This document shows positions 25,944-36,600 of a stretch of DNA of 60,147 bases, in pieces. The notes under the pieces are model-generated. The model made no database searches. It saw nothing but the letters and a program-made list of their open reading frames with translations, and was not told where the DNA came from. Each line of letters starts with the position of its first letter. The stretch's first letter is position 1. Position numbers and translations under genes: made by a program. This DNA is from Myroides odoratimimus (GTDB lineage Bacteria > Bacteroidota > Bacteroidia > Flavobacteriales > Flavobacteriaceae), in assembly GCF_001485415.1 (NCBI RefSeq), contig NZ_BCMQ01000020.1, positions 1 through 60,147 on the forward strand, given 5' to 3'.

Positions 25944-26435
25944 CTAACAATTAAACTTATTCTTAAAGAACTGTTTAAACAACTTCGCTTCTTCTTTTTG
26001 AGAAATAGGTAATTCATAACCTCCAGTGAAATTCACTATTTTTGTATTAACCTCTAGTACTTCAAATTCTATAGTACTCTTATCATTAAAAGAAAAAGAG
26101 AACACAACACCTAACATGATCAATTTAGCTTTCTTTAAATTCATATTCGTAACAAAGATAGGATCTCCATAGGTAGTTAATTCAGAGTCTATAGGTACGA
26201 TAATAATCTCTCCTGTTCCCTTGTTAAAAGCGACCATATAGCTATAATAGGTAGTACGACTCGCTACTATATAATTAGAATGCTTACTAGTCTTACCATA
26301 CACTATTGTATACTCTTCTACATCGTCTCGATTAAGTGCTTGTCTTAAAAAAGACTTCATCTTTAATTTCGTTTCTTTATTATCTTCTTCAGATCCAATA
26401 AAAAACTTTTTAATCATGTCCATGATTCCACTCAT
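25944..26435 (-). CDS. hypothetical protein
   Basis: 163 residues with no signal peptide. I do not recognise a family. The N-terminus is charged (MIKKFFIGSEEDNKETKLK). The middle has beta-rich stretches (EEYTIVYGKTSKHSNYIVAS and YYSYMVAFNKGTGEIIIVPI) and the C-terminus is basic (KEEAKLFKQFFKNKFNC). It could be a small PH-like or ligand-binding domain, but this is a guess. It stands alone between the DJ-1 gene terminator and a 450-bp spacer. Composition is like its neighbours, so I see no sign of recent transfer. Confidence 0.6.
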   Translation of the reverse strand: MSGIMDMIKKFFIGSEEDNKETKLKMKSFLRQALNRDDVEEYTIVYGKTSKHSNYIVASRTTYYSYMVAFNKGTGEIIIVPIDSELTTYGDPIFVTNMNLKKAKLIMLGVVFSFSFNDKSTIEFEVLEVNTKIVNFTGGYELPISQKEEAKLFKQFFKNKFNC

Positions 26436-26743
26436 AGGTTTTCTTTTCTTTTAAATTCATATCTATCTTATGTTCATCCCTTATAGAACAACCTTAATTC
26501 TAGTAACAAACCGAATTATCGAACTCTAAAAACACCAACATAAAACTTATTTTTTAATAAAAAAAACAATCATTTTCTAAAATAAAAACGAAAACAAAAA
26601 AATAAAACACTTCTCCTTCTTAACACAAACTCTTTATAGACATACTATTACTCTTTCACTACCTACCTTACTATCTTCTTTTTAATGACTTCTAAGTACA
26701 ACTAATATATATCCATAGTATCTCCGTTATTTAAGTCAAAAAA

Positions 26744-26787
26744 ACGGACTCACTACGGACTCATAACGGACTCACTACGGACTTACC
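26744..26787. repeat. four tandem 11-bp repeats
   Basis: The unit ACGGACTCACT occurs at 26744, 26755 (ending CATA), 26766 and 26777 (ending TTACC). The spacing is exactly 11 bp, one helical turn, so all copies face the same side of the DNA. This could be an array of protein-binding sites or a simple-sequence expansion. It is more GC-rich than the surrounding spacer. Confidence 0.8.
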
Positions 26788-26819
26788 CCAAAACAAAATG
26801 CACTCACTCCAAAAGTAAA

Positions 26820-26860
26820 ATAGCCTCTAATACTTCTGCAATAGAAGTACTAGAGGCTAT
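26820..26860 (-). terminator. terminator of the permease gene
   Basis: A long stem with one mismatch (26820-26837 with 26843-26860) and a 5-base loop is followed by T-rich DNA on the minus strand. It begins 25 bp past the stop at 26886. Confidence 0.75.
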
Positions 26861-26885
26861 GTATATATTTTAAAAATCCTTATTA

Positions 26886-28121
26886 TTAATCGTAACGAAT
26901 CGCTTTTATAGGGCTAATCTTAGTAATCATATACGATGGGATAAGCAATACTAAAAATGCAATGACTACTACTCCTAAATTTAATAAAAGCACATCGCTA
27001 AATCGAATCAAGACAGGGGCTTCTCTCACATAATATGCTGTAGAGTCTAACTTAATCAAACCAAAATACTGTTGTATATACAATAATCCTAATCCTATAA
27101 GATTACCATAAAGTAATCCTTTTACTATTAGGTAAGTCGCATTGTATAAAAACACTTTTCTAATCGTCCAGTTATCAGCACCCATGGCTTTTAATATTCC
27201 GATCATCTGTGTACGCTCTAGTATTAGTACTAATAAAGCTACTATCATATTAATAGACGCTACCGCAATCATAATAATAATGATAATCTTTATATTAAAG
27301 TCAAACATATCTATCCAACCAAATACATTGCTATACTTGTCTACAATAGTCTTACTGTCTACAGTAGAAGGTAAATTCACATAGAACTCTTGCCCTTTTT
27401 GTTCAATCTGATCAAAGCTATTTAAAACTACCTCAAATCCTCCTACCTCATTTGCCTTCCATCTATTCAGGCGCTGTACATGCTTTATATCACCTATTAC
27501 AATATTTGCATCGAACTGCTGTAATGCCGAATTATATATCCCTACGATCTCAAACTGGCGAACATTTGGAATCTTATTTCCCCATTCTTTCATAAAGTAA
27601 GTCGTGATTTTATCCCCTACTTTAAAGTGCATTCTATCTGCTATATATTGAGACAGTAGTACTTCATTACTCATTCCATCAGCCGACTTCGGCAATCTCC
27701 CTTCTACTAGGTAATCCTTAATCTCGTTTAAATCATAAAGAGAGTCTACTCCTTTATAAATAATTCCCTCAAAAGAATCCTCTGTTCTTATAATACCAGC
27801 CTTAGAGGCATAAGACTGTATTTTCTTTACTCCTTCTATATTCTTAATATCATCAGACTGTACTACACTTACATCTATCGGCTTAAGTGTAATATCTGTA
27901 ACATTACTATCATAATTAGTTATTACGATATGACCGCTAAAAGCTGAAATTTTATCTCTAATTTTGTATTTCAATCCTAAACCTGTTGCAACAGAGATAA
28001 GCATCATGATCATGCCTAATGCAATAGCTGTAATTGCAATTTTAATAATTGGTGCGGATACACTACTTTTATAGTTCTTAGTAGTGACAAGTCGTTTAGT
28101 TATAAAATATTCTAATTTCAA
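26886..28121 (-). CDS. LolC/LolE-type ABC transporter permease (FtsX family)
   Basis: About 411 residues from the TTG at 28121, or 421 if the ATG at 28151 is used. The protein has a MacB-like periplasmic domain between TM1 (IIKIAITAIALGMIMMLISV) and three C-terminal membrane segments with the FtsX core LVLILERTQMIGILKAMGA. This fits the inner-membrane subunit that extracts lipoproteins for the outer membrane. The ATPase LolD is not adjacent. I prefer TTG because family members begin with LEYF(I)xKR and a TATTTTTG box lies where the transcript would start after the upstream ATG. The divergent namZ-like gene begins within 10 bp. Confidence 0.85.
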   Translation of the reverse strand: MKLEYFITKRLVTTKNYKSSVSAPIIKIAITAIALGMIMMLISVATGLGLKYKIRDKISAFSGHIVITNYDSNVTDITLKPIDVSVVQSDDIKNIEGVKKIQSYASKAGIIRTEDSFEGIIYKGVDSLYDLNEIKDYLVEGRLPKSADGMSNEVLLSQYIADRMHFKVGDKITTYFMKEWGNKIPNVRQFEIVGIYNSALQQFDANIVIGDIKHVQRLNRWKANEVGGFEVVLNSFDQIEQKGQEFYVNLPSTVDSKTIVDKYSNVFGWIDMFDFNIKIIIIIMIAVASINMIVALLVLILERTQMIGILKAMGADNWTIRKVFLYNATYLIVKGLLYGNLIGLGLLYIQQYFGLIKLDSTAYYVREAPVLIRFSDVLLLNLGVVVIAFLVLLIPSYMITKISPIKAIRYD

Positions 28122-28128
28122 AATAAAT

Positions 28129-29346
28129 ATGATATCGAATTCAAGTTTCAAAAATACATTATTATTCTTAGTCTGTCTATTAGCACTAAGTGTTAATTTT
28201 AATACTTATGCAAAAAACACCTCTAATACACATGATAATAACAATACTATCTCAGTAGGAGCCGAACGATTATCTGCTTACTTTGAATTAGTAAAAGGCA
28301 AAAATGTAGGAGTACTGACTAACCAAACAGGAGTGATTAAGAATGCTGATGGTTCTTATACCTCTACAGTGGACTTCTTATTAGAAAACAAAGTGAATGT
28401 AAAGAAAATCTACGCTCCTGAGCACGGCTTTAGAGGTACAGCTGATGCTGGTGAACTAGTAAAAGATGGCAAGGATATGAAGACAGGCTTACCTATCATT
28501 TCTCTATATGGGAATAATAAAAAACCTTCTGCTGATCAATTAAAAAACATAGATATTATGTTATTTGATTTACAGGATGTAGGAGCGAGATTCTATACTT
28601 ATATTTCTTCTCTACACTATCTAATGGAAGCGTGTGCAGAACAGAACATCCCTGTGATCGTATTAGACAGACCTAATCCTAATATCGCGATTATAGATGG
28701 TCCTACACTAGATATGAAGAATAAAAGCTTCGTAGGGATGCACCCTATTCCTGCGATGCATGGAATGACAATAGGAGAATATGCTAAAATGATCAATGGA
28801 GAGAAATGGTTAGCGAATGGAGTACAGTGTGACCTGACTGTAATCTCTGTAGATAACTATACTAGACAGATGAGCTACTCACTACCCGTAGCACCTTCAC
28901 CTAATCTACCTAATGATCAGGCTATAAATCTATATGCTAGTTTATGCTTCTTCGAGGGGACTAATGTTAGCTCTGGTAGAGGGACAGACTTACAGTTTCA
29001 GGTATATGGTTCGCCTTTCTTAACGAAAATGCCTTACCAATTCACTCCTAAGCCTAACGCTGGTGCTAAAGACCCTATGAACAATGGTAAGCTGTGCTAT
29101 GGAGAGAATTTGTCTAAAGAGCATAAGGTGTCTAAAATAGAACTAAAATGGTTGTTAAAAGCATACAATAGCTCTACGAATAAAGATAAATTCTTTACTA
29201 ACTTCTTTATAAAACTAGCAGGTACTGCTGACTTAAAAGCGCAAATCACAGCTGGTAAAACAGAGAAAGAAATTCGTCAATCATGGCAAAGTGGGTTAGA
29301 TAAATTTAAGATTACACGTCAGCCTTATTTACTATATCACAACTAA
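28129..29346 (+). CDS. namZ: exo-beta-N-acetylmuramidase (NamZ / DUF1343 family)
   Basis: 405 residues from the ATG at 28129, which gives a clean signal peptide (MISNSSFKNTLLFLVCLLAL, cleavage near TYA). The frame is open from 28084, but the added residues would spoil the signal. DUF1343 landmarks are VGVLTNQTGV, YAPEHGFRG, LFDLQDVGARFYTYISSLHY, VLDRPNPN and NVSSGRGTDLQFQVYGSPF. The family (B. subtilis YbbC/NamZ) removes terminal N-acetylmuramic acid from peptidoglycan fragments. It is followed at 22 bp by a histidine kinase gene. The role here would be recycling or scavenging of cell-wall sugars in the envelope. Confidence 0.88.
   Translation: MISNSSFKNTLLFLVCLLALSVNFNTYAKNTSNTHDNNNTISVGAERLSAYFELVKGKNVGVLTNQTGVIKNADGSYTSTVDFLLENKVNVKKIYAPEHGFRGTADAGELVKDGKDMKTGLPIISLYGNNKKPSADQLKNIDIMLFDLQDVGARFYTYISSLHYLMEACAEQNIPVIVLDRPNPNIAIIDGPTLDMKNKSFVGMHPIPAMHGMTIGEYAKMINGEKWLANGVQCDLTVISVDNYTRQMSYSLPVAPSPNLPNDQAINLYASLCFFEGTNVSSGRGTDLQFQVYGSPFLTKMPYQFTPKPNAGAKDPMNNGKLCYGENLSKEHKVSKIELKWLLKAYNSSTNKDKFFTNFFIKLAGTADLKAQITAGKTEKEIRQSWQSGLDKFKITRQPYLLYHN
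28149..28156 (-). promoter_or_regulatory. -7 box of the LolC/E-type permease gene
   Basis: TATTTTTG on the minus strand matches TAnnTTTG. It lies inside the start of the divergent namZ-like gene. It would place the transcript start after the ATG at 28151, which favours the TTG at 28121. There is no clear -33 TTG. Confidence 0.4.
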
Positions 29347-29368
29347 CTTATAAACTTCAACAAAAACA

Positions 29369-30916
29369 TTGAAGAACAAAATATTTATATCGCGCAAAAC
29401 CTTTATGGCAATCGGAATCGTTATTCTAATGATTACGATAGGTGCTATATATATGTTGAGTTCTTCTATTAATCAGAGCAATGAAGACACTTATAAGTAT
29501 ATCACTTCTAAAAACTTTTATCAGAAGTTACGTTCGTTAGAACTAGAGTTTAATAAAATAGATCGTCATCTAAACTCTCTAGACTATATCACTAAAAACA
29601 CTCCGATAGGTCAACTTTCTCTAAAGTATGAGACGCTTAATCAGATGTATAACCTAGATGGTGTAGTCTCTCTAAACTGGTACTTCAGAGTAAATCAGAA
29701 CAATGAGATTATAGAGGCTCATATAGGAAGGGATAGAGAGATAGATAAGGATAATATATTCAATAAAATAATCTTAGCGAACCCTGATCATTCTCATAAA
29801 AACACTTTTGTAGAACAAAATGGTTTCCAATACTGGCTGATGTATCACAGTACGCCTATCGCCAATAACGAACGACTCATCTACGGTATCGTAGTAGATA
29901 TGGCACTATACCATAAATACCTAACGAATATAGATGTGACGACACCGAACTACGCTTATATATTCACTAAAGACGGGCTATGCATTTACCATCCAGAAGA
30001 TAGTCTGATGGGTAAAAATGTATTTGAGCTTAGTAACTTCTCTGCTCAAGATACCGTCCGAAAAACAGATCCTGCTAATCCTCCTATCGTTAACTCTGAG
30101 TACTTAAACTTAGAAGTATTCCGGTTTATCAGTCCTTTTAAATCCGAAAACTTCTCTGGTTATATTACAGTCAACTTTCCAAAGTTTAACGTAGATGATA
30201 ATATCAAACCGATCAGACGCAATACGATTCTTATCTTTCTGACAACTGTAACTATTCTATTCTCTCTGTTTTATATCTTCAGTATGGCGAATAAGAAAGC
30301 CTATCTAGAGAAAGAGTTATTAGCTGTAGAAAATGAGAAGATTAGCAAAGAGAAAGCTTTAATTCAATTGCAACAATTAAAGAATCAGATCAATCCTCAT
30401 TTCTTATTTAATTCGTTGAACTCTCTCTATATGCTCATAGAGCTAGAGCCTAAAACAGCACAGAAGTTTACATTAAATTTAAGTAAAACTTACCGTTACT
30501 TAATAACACCTCCTGCAGAAAACATTGTAGACATAGAGAATGAAGTAGAGTTTATAGAAAAGTATATCACGCTACAGAAAACTAGATTTACGAAAGAATT
30601 ACACTTTGATTTACTCGATCAAAGAACAGAGAAATCACATCAAAAAATCCCGTTTTTAGGATTACAAATCTGTGTAGAAAATGCGCTTAAACACAATATA
30701 GCTACTACAGAACATCCTTTATTTATAGAGATATTAATCCATGATGATGAAGTAATTATCACGAATAATTATCAACCTAAAAAGACTACTTCAGAGAGTG
30801 AGCTTTTTGGTCTAAAATACTTAGATTCAATCTATAACTATTATAACGTTATCGGATACGAGACAAAATGTGAAGAAGGTAAATTTATTTGCATTTTGCC
30901 TTTGATCAAATGTTAA
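29369..30916 (+). CDS. LytS-type sensor histidine kinase (His_kinase PF06580)
   Basis: 515 residues from a TTG start; an ATG at 29405 would remove the basic N-terminus before TM1. TM1 is at about 13-32. An extracytoplasmic sensor of roughly 250 residues resembling Cache/PAS-like domains follows (TPNYAYIFTKDGLCIYHPED). TM2 is at about 288-306 and is followed by a charged coiled coil. The phospho-acceptor region is NQINPHFLFNSLNSLYMLIE (His344) and the N box is QICVENALKHN (Asn438). The likely partner is the LytTR regulator at 38486, with the protease and SusC/D genes between them. It sits 22 bp after the namZ-like gene. Confidence 0.88.
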   Translation: MKNKIFISRKTFMAIGIVILMITIGAIYMLSSSINQSNEDTYKYITSKNFYQKLRSLELEFNKIDRHLNSLDYITKNTPIGQLSLKYETLNQMYNLDGVVSLNWYFRVNQNNEIIEAHIGRDREIDKDNIFNKIILANPDHSHKNTFVEQNGFQYWLMYHSTPIANNERLIYGIVVDMALYHKYLTNIDVTTPNYAYIFTKDGLCIYHPEDSLMGKNVFELSNFSAQDTVRKTDPANPPIVNSEYLNLEVFRFISPFKSENFSGYITVNFPKFNVDDNIKPIRRNTILIFLTTVTILFSLFYIFSMANKKAYLEKELLAVENEKISKEKALIQLQQLKNQINPHFLFNSLNSLYMLIELEPKTAQKFTLNLSKTYRYLITPPAENIVDIENEVEFIEKYITLQKTRFTKELHFDLLDQRTEKSHQKIPFLGLQICVENALKHNIATTEHPLFIEILIHDDEVIITNNYQPKKTTSESELFGLKYLDSIYNYYNVIGYETKCEEGKFICILPLIKC

Positions 30917-31021
30917 AGTTATCCACTCACTCCCCTATTCCATCCATTCACTCCCAAAAATTTTAAGCATAGAGGTAAGTCAGTTAGTTTTATAGTGACT
31001 TAATAATAACTTAACATAACA

Positions 31022-33613
31022 ATGGATAAAAACACGGTTAAACTAAGTATCAGTGCTTTAATATTTTCTTACTGCCTGGCACAGGTACCACCAGCCTATG
31101 CTGCTAAGAAAAAGAACACCCCAAAAACTGAAAAAACAGTAACCACAGAAAAAGACTCAACAGATAGTAAAAAAAATAACTATGCTGACCTAATCAAAAA
31201 GGGAGTCTATACTAAAGGGATGTTTAATACGATTCAGGTAAAAACTGATATCTATTTTGAAATCCCAGACAGCTTACTAAACCGTCAATTTTTAATTGTT
31301 AATAAATTATCTCAGGTTCCTTTAGAAGTGAATGATGCTGGTGCAAATACTGGTATGAACTATGAGAATAAACTGATTACGTTTCACAAAGATACCATTG
31401 CAAAAAAAGTATGGGTTAAAACAATCACCCCAAGAGTTTCTTCTCCAGCTGATGATGCAATTACTAAATCAGTAAAAACAAACTTTATAGAATCAGTACT
31501 AGAAGTATTCGACATTGAAGCTCAAAGTCCAGACTCTACAGCTACTGTAATTAAAGTAAATAAAGTTTTTGACGGAAATCAAAAAAGTTTTAATGATGTA
31601 TTAAATGGACTAGGTCTTCCTACGTCTATTAAAACAAACTTATCTTATATAGAGGGAGTAAAGACATTCCCTGAGAATATCGTAGTTAAATCCCTATTAA
31701 CAACAAGTGTTAATGAAGGTTCTGGAGACTTACCTGTATCTTTAGGAGTAACGAGTAATATCGTATTACTATCAGAGAAACCGATGCAACCACGTATAGC
31801 TGATAAAAGAGTAGGTTACTTCACAGAGAAACATTGGTTCTTCAGTGATGCGCAACACAAAATGAAAGAACAAGAGTTCATCACGAAGTGGCGCATGGAA
31901 CCAAAAGAAGAAGATGTAGAAAAATATTTAAGAGGTGAACTAGTAGAGCCTAAAAAACCAATCGTATACTATATAGACCCTGCTACTCCACCCCAATGGA
32001 GAGCTAAAATTATAGCAGGGGTACACGATTGGCAAGTAGCATTCGAAAAAGCTGGTTTTAAGAATGCAATTATTGCTAAAGAACCTACTGAAGAAGATAA
32101 AGATTTTGATATCGATGATGTACGCTATTCTGTAATAACGTATGCTGCATCTCCTAAATCTAATGCCATGGGACCATCTGTAATAGATCCTCGTAGTGGA
32201 GAGATTATCGAATCTGATATCATCTGGTGGCATAATGTAATGACTTCTGTACATAGCTGGATGCGTATACAGACAGGTCCTATTGATCCTAAGGCTAGAG
32301 CAAATAAGTTCACTGATGAACATATGGGAGAAGCTATACGCTTCGTATCATCTCATGAGGTTGGACACACTTTTGGTCTAAAACACAATATGGGTTCTTC
32401 TTATGCATTCCCTGTGGATTCTCTACGTTCAAAAGAATTCACTGATAAAATGGGAGGTACTGCTCCATCTATTATGGATTATGCTCGTTATAACTATGTA
32501 GCACAACCAGAGGATGGTGTAACTGCTATCACTCCGCAGATCGGTCTATATGACAAATATGCTATCGAGTGGGGTTACCGTTGGTATCCAAATCAAGAAG
32601 AAGAAAAAACTGCACTTCGCAAAATGATAGAAGATCATCAGGATGATCCTATGTATTTCTATGGAGAGCAACAAAGTTCACTAAACATCGTAGATCCTCG
32701 TTCTCAATCAGAAGATCTAGGAGATGATGCTATGAAAGCTAGTGAATACGGATTAAAGAATTTAAAAATAGTAGTAGATAATATTATTCCTTGGACATAC
32801 GAAGAAGGAGAGGATTACTATGAAGCTGGTAAATTATACATGGGAGCTATAGGACAATGGCAAATGTATAATCAACATGTGTTAAACAATATCGGAGGGG
32901 TTTATTTAAACCATGCAGTATACGGAAACAACAAAAAAGCATACGAGCCTGTCCCTTACGAGAAACAAAAAAGAGCAGTAGAGTATTTGGCTAAAAATGC
33001 TTTACAGATTCCAACATGGTTGTTCTTTAATGAAGTAGTAGAAAACACATATAGCTTAAAAGACTCTCCTGTAGGTCCATTCGAATACTCACCATATTCG
33101 TTAGCTAGAGAACTACAATATTCTACTCTGTACTACACCCTAATGGATGAGCGTTTATTGCGCCTATTAGAAAATGAAGTACAACAAGTAGAATTAGGTA
33201 AAGAGAAAAACTTTACGATAAATGATTTGTTTTCAATGCTTAATAGTGAGATTTTTGCACCCACAAAAAAAGGAAAGAGTTTATCTATCCTAGAGCGTAT
33301 GACTCAAAAGAACTATGTGGATGCTCTAATCATAGATGTAAACAAGCTATTCGAAAAGACTAGTAAAAAAGGTTTACTAACTGCGCACTCTCTTCAGTTC
33401 CCTACTCTATGTAATCATGTAGAAGAGGATAACAAGTTGAGAAACATTAATTACACTGTAATGAAGCGAGTATCAGAAGTTACTTCTTACAAGAAAAGTG
33501 AATTAATGAACATCAAAAACATTCTGAATAAAAAGAAAAATAACGGAGATAAAGCTACTCGTGCACACTATGCTGATCTAATCAATAGAATAAACGAAGC
33601 TTTAAATCTATAG
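31022..33613 (+). CDS. secreted zinc metalloprotease (DUF5117/DUF4953, metzincin type)
   Basis: 863 residues with a signal peptide (to about AYA, residue 26) and a Lys/Thr-rich linker. The middle has the DUF5117-like region. The catalytic site is HEVGHTFGLKH (His445, Glu446, His449, His455), a metzincin-type HExxHxxGxxH. An SIMDYARYNYVAQPED block follows it and acts as the Met-turn. The long C-terminal part is of the DUF4953 type. Such proteases are common beside SusC/SusD pairs in Bacteroidota and are presumed to act on proteins at the cell surface. SusC starts 33 bp downstream, so co-transcription is likely. Confidence 0.9.
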   Translation: MDKNTVKLSISALIFSYCLAQVPPAYAAKKKNTPKTEKTVTTEKDSTDSKKNNYADLIKKGVYTKGMFNTIQVKTDIYFEIPDSLLNRQFLIVNKLSQVPLEVNDAGANTGMNYENKLITFHKDTIAKKVWVKTITPRVSSPADDAITKSVKTNFIESVLEVFDIEAQSPDSTATVIKVNKVFDGNQKSFNDVLNGLGLPTSIKTNLSYIEGVKTFPENIVVKSLLTTSVNEGSGDLPVSLGVTSNIVLLSEKPMQPRIADKRVGYFTEKHWFFSDAQHKMKEQEFITKWRMEPKEEDVEKYLRGELVEPKKPIVYYIDPATPPQWRAKIIAGVHDWQVAFEKAGFKNAIIAKEPTEEDKDFDIDDVRYSVITYAASPKSNAMGPSVIDPRSGEIIESDIIWWHNVMTSVHSWMRIQTGPIDPKARANKFTDEHMGEAIRFVSSHEVGHTFGLKHNMGSSYAFPVDSLRSKEFTDKMGGTAPSIMDYARYNYVAQPEDGVTAITPQIGLYDKYAIEWGYRWYPNQEEEKTALRKMIEDHQDDPMYFYGEQQSSLNIVDPRSQSEDLGDDAMKASEYGLKNLKIVVDNIIPWTYEEGEDYYEAGKLYMGAIGQWQMYNQHVLNNIGGVYLNHAVYGNNKKAYEPVPYEKQKRAVEYLAKNALQIPTWLFFNEVVENTYSLKDSPVGPFEYSPYSLARELQYSTLYYTLMDERLLRLLENEVQQVELGKEKNFTINDLFSMLNSEIFAPTKKGKSLSILERMTQKNYVDALIIDVNKLFEKTSKKGLLTAHSLQFPTLCNHVEEDNKLRNINYTVMKRVSEVTSYKKSELMNIKNILNKKKNNGDKATRAHYADLINRINEALNL

Positions 33614-33646
33614 AAATAAACTAACCCCAATTTTATTAAAGGAAAC

Positions 33647-36600
33647 ATGAAAAAACTTTTTCTCCTTTTCTCACTCCTTACTATTTCTCTTGCCTTCGCG
33701 CAAGAGAAAAGAGTGATCACTGGTCTTGTCCAAGATAGCGTGGACAAGCTAGGATTACCTGGTGCCTCAGTAATTGTAGAGACACAGACAGTGTCTAATG
33801 CTACATCACAAGCAGGTATCGTAGAAAGTACTAGTATTGGTACTATGACTGATTTTGATGGTAACTTTACCTTAGAAGTACCACAGGATACTAAAAGCAT
33901 TCGTATCAGTTTTATCGGATATGAATCTAAATTAATCACTTTAAATACTAAAGGTCATTATGTAGTGACTTTAGGTGCTGATCCTGATATTTTAAACGAA
34001 GTGGTTATCACAGGATACCAAACAATCGAAAAAAGAAAACTTACATCATCAGTGGCTCAAGTGAGTATGGCTGAAATCAACCAAAATGGTGTAGCTAGTG
34101 TGGATCAGATGTTAGCTGGACAAGTAGCTGGTATGTCAGTAGTAAATCAAACAGGGTCTCCTGGAGCTCCTGCTAAGATTAGAATACGTGGTACGGCTTC
34201 ATTAAATGGACCACAAGATCCATTATGGGTACTAGATGGTATGCCACTAGAAGGTAATGACGTACCTAACTTTAATGATAAAGATAATATCGATCAGCTA
34301 CAAAACTTCTCTATTGCAGGATTAAACCCAGACGATATACAAGACATTACGATTCTAAAAGATGCTTCTGCTACTGCTATCTATGGTGCTAGAGCTGCTA
34401 ATGGAGTAATCTTAATCACTACTAAAAAAGGTAAAAAAGGTGAGATGAAAGTAAACTTCACTGCTAATACCTTTGTGAATGAGAGACCTGATTTCAAGAA
34501 ATTGAACTTAATGAACTCAGATCAAAAAGTTGACTTTGAATTAATGTTAGCAGGTAGATCTGATATCTATAACGATCGATCTAATCAAGGTGAAGTAATG
34601 CGTATCTTGAATGGAAGCAATGAATTAGATATGTATAGAAATGGTGGCTTTGATGCATTATCATCAGCTACTCAAGCTTCTATAAATAATCTTAGAAAAA
34701 CTAACACAGACTGGGGAAAAGAAGTATTTCGCCCTACATTCAACCAACAGTATGGTTTAAGCTTATCTGGTGGTAATGATGTGTCTGATTATTACTTTTC
34801 TCTTGGATACTTTAACGAAGAAGGGACAACTATAGGTACTGGTTTTGAACGTTATAATATTACTTTAAAAAACAATTACCAAGTAAGTGATAAACTTAAA
34901 GTTGGTATTGGTTTATTCGGTACACAATCTAAAAAGAAAAACTTCGTAACAGATATTGATTCAAGTATCAATCCTGTAAATTATTCTAGAAATGCTAATC
35001 CATACTTATCTCCATATAACGAAGATGGAAGTTATATGTATGATAAAGATATCAGTGGGTTCAGTGATAGATATGTACCTTTTAACTTTGCAGAAGAAAG
35101 AGCAAATACAAGTTATGAATTAATAAATAAATCATTTAAAGCAGTATTTGATTTAGAGTATCAAATATTAAATGACTTAAAATTAACATCTCAATTAGGT
35201 CTTCAATTAGATAAAAACGATACTGAAAAATATTTAGGTAAAGAAACATACTCTACGCGTAAATTCAGAGAAGGAACTAGGTATTGGGATAGTAATGCTA
35301 AGGAATTTAAATACTTCTTACCTGATGGAGGTATTATAGAGAACTTTAATGATGATAGTTTCCAATACAACTGGAAAACACAGGCTACTTATAATGCAAT
35401 CTTCAACGATATGCATGAAGTAGATGTAATGGCTGGTATGGAAATCAGAAAAACAGATAATACAATTATTAGATCTAAAGGATTTGGATATGATGCTCAT
35501 ACCCTAACCACTAAACCTATTATCTTCCCAGAAGGAAACGTTGATGCTACACAAAAGTTATATGAAACGTACAAAAAAACAAGAAATGAAAATGCATATG
35601 CTTCTTTCTTTGCTACTGCTTCTTATACCTTCAATAGAAAATATACAGTATTCGGAAGTGTACGTGCTGATGGATCTAACTTATTCGGTGTTGACCCTAA
35701 ATATAGATATGTTCCACTATGGGCTGTATCTGGATCTTGGGATGTAACTAGAGAGAAGTTTATGGAAAACTTAGATTTTATAAGTAATCTTCGCTTACGT
35801 GCATCATATGGACTACAAGGTAATATTGATAGAACTACTTCTCCTTTCTTAATTGGAGACTATAGTACATCTACTATCTTACCTGGTTATCCAGAAAGCA
35901 CAATTCAAATTAGTTCAGCTCCAAATGGAACATTGCGTTGGGAGAAAACAACGAATACAAACTTTGGTTTTGATTTAGGGTTATTCAACAATAGAATATC
36001 GATAGCTGTAGATGCTTATAACAGAAAAAGTACAGACTTAATCGGTTTAAGAGCACTTCCTTTAGAGACTGGATTTGAGTGGACAAATATGAACTGGGCT
36101 CAAGTAACAAATAAAGGATATGAGATTGCTATTACAACTAGAAATATCTCTACACCAGACTTCTCTTGGACAACTACATTCAACTTCGCTCGTAACAAGA
36201 GTAAAGTAGACAAAATACAAGTATTCGATACTGAAACGTTACCATCAAGAGAAGGATTACCTGTTAACTCTGCTTTCGTTATTAAAACAGCTGGTTTTGA
36301 TGATAAAGGGAACTTATTATTCTGGAAAGATGGTGCTAAAGTAAGCGGAACTGAGTTCTTTAAATTAAGTGACCCTATGGCTGACTTTATGCCAGGTTAT
36401 ATGGTTCAATCAAGTTTAACAAATGAAGAATATAGAGACTTATTCACTTATGCTGGTGATAGAGATCCTAAATTTACTGGAGGTCTTATCAACACAGTAA
36501 GAATCAAAAATTTTGATCTAACAGTGTCTGCTGCCTTTAACTTAAAACAAACTGTGCAAGCAACACCTTCATACAATATGGCTAAAGTAGACCCAGGAAG

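Larger units (their letters stand above)
26436..26885. other. 450-bp intergenic region with tandem repeats
   Basis: No gene is supported. The right half contains four tandem 11-bp repeats (26744-26787) and the terminator of the permease gene (26820-26860). The left half is A/T-rich with A tracts and no promoter box I can defend for the gene at 25944-26435. Confidence 0.6.

Noticed and set aside
26744..26787. Tandem repeats as a CRISPR array
   Set aside because: The units are 11 bp with no spacers between them, and no cas gene is present.
31940..32323. Open frame of 127 codons on the minus strand
   Set aside because: It lies wholly inside the metalloprotease gene, opposite its active-site region, and encodes an unlikely Ser/Arg/Tyr-rich sequence.
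33568..33939. Open frame of 123 codons on the minus strand across the protease-SusC junction
   Set aside because: It is antisense to the SusC signal and N-terminal domain, with no promoter box and no family likeness.
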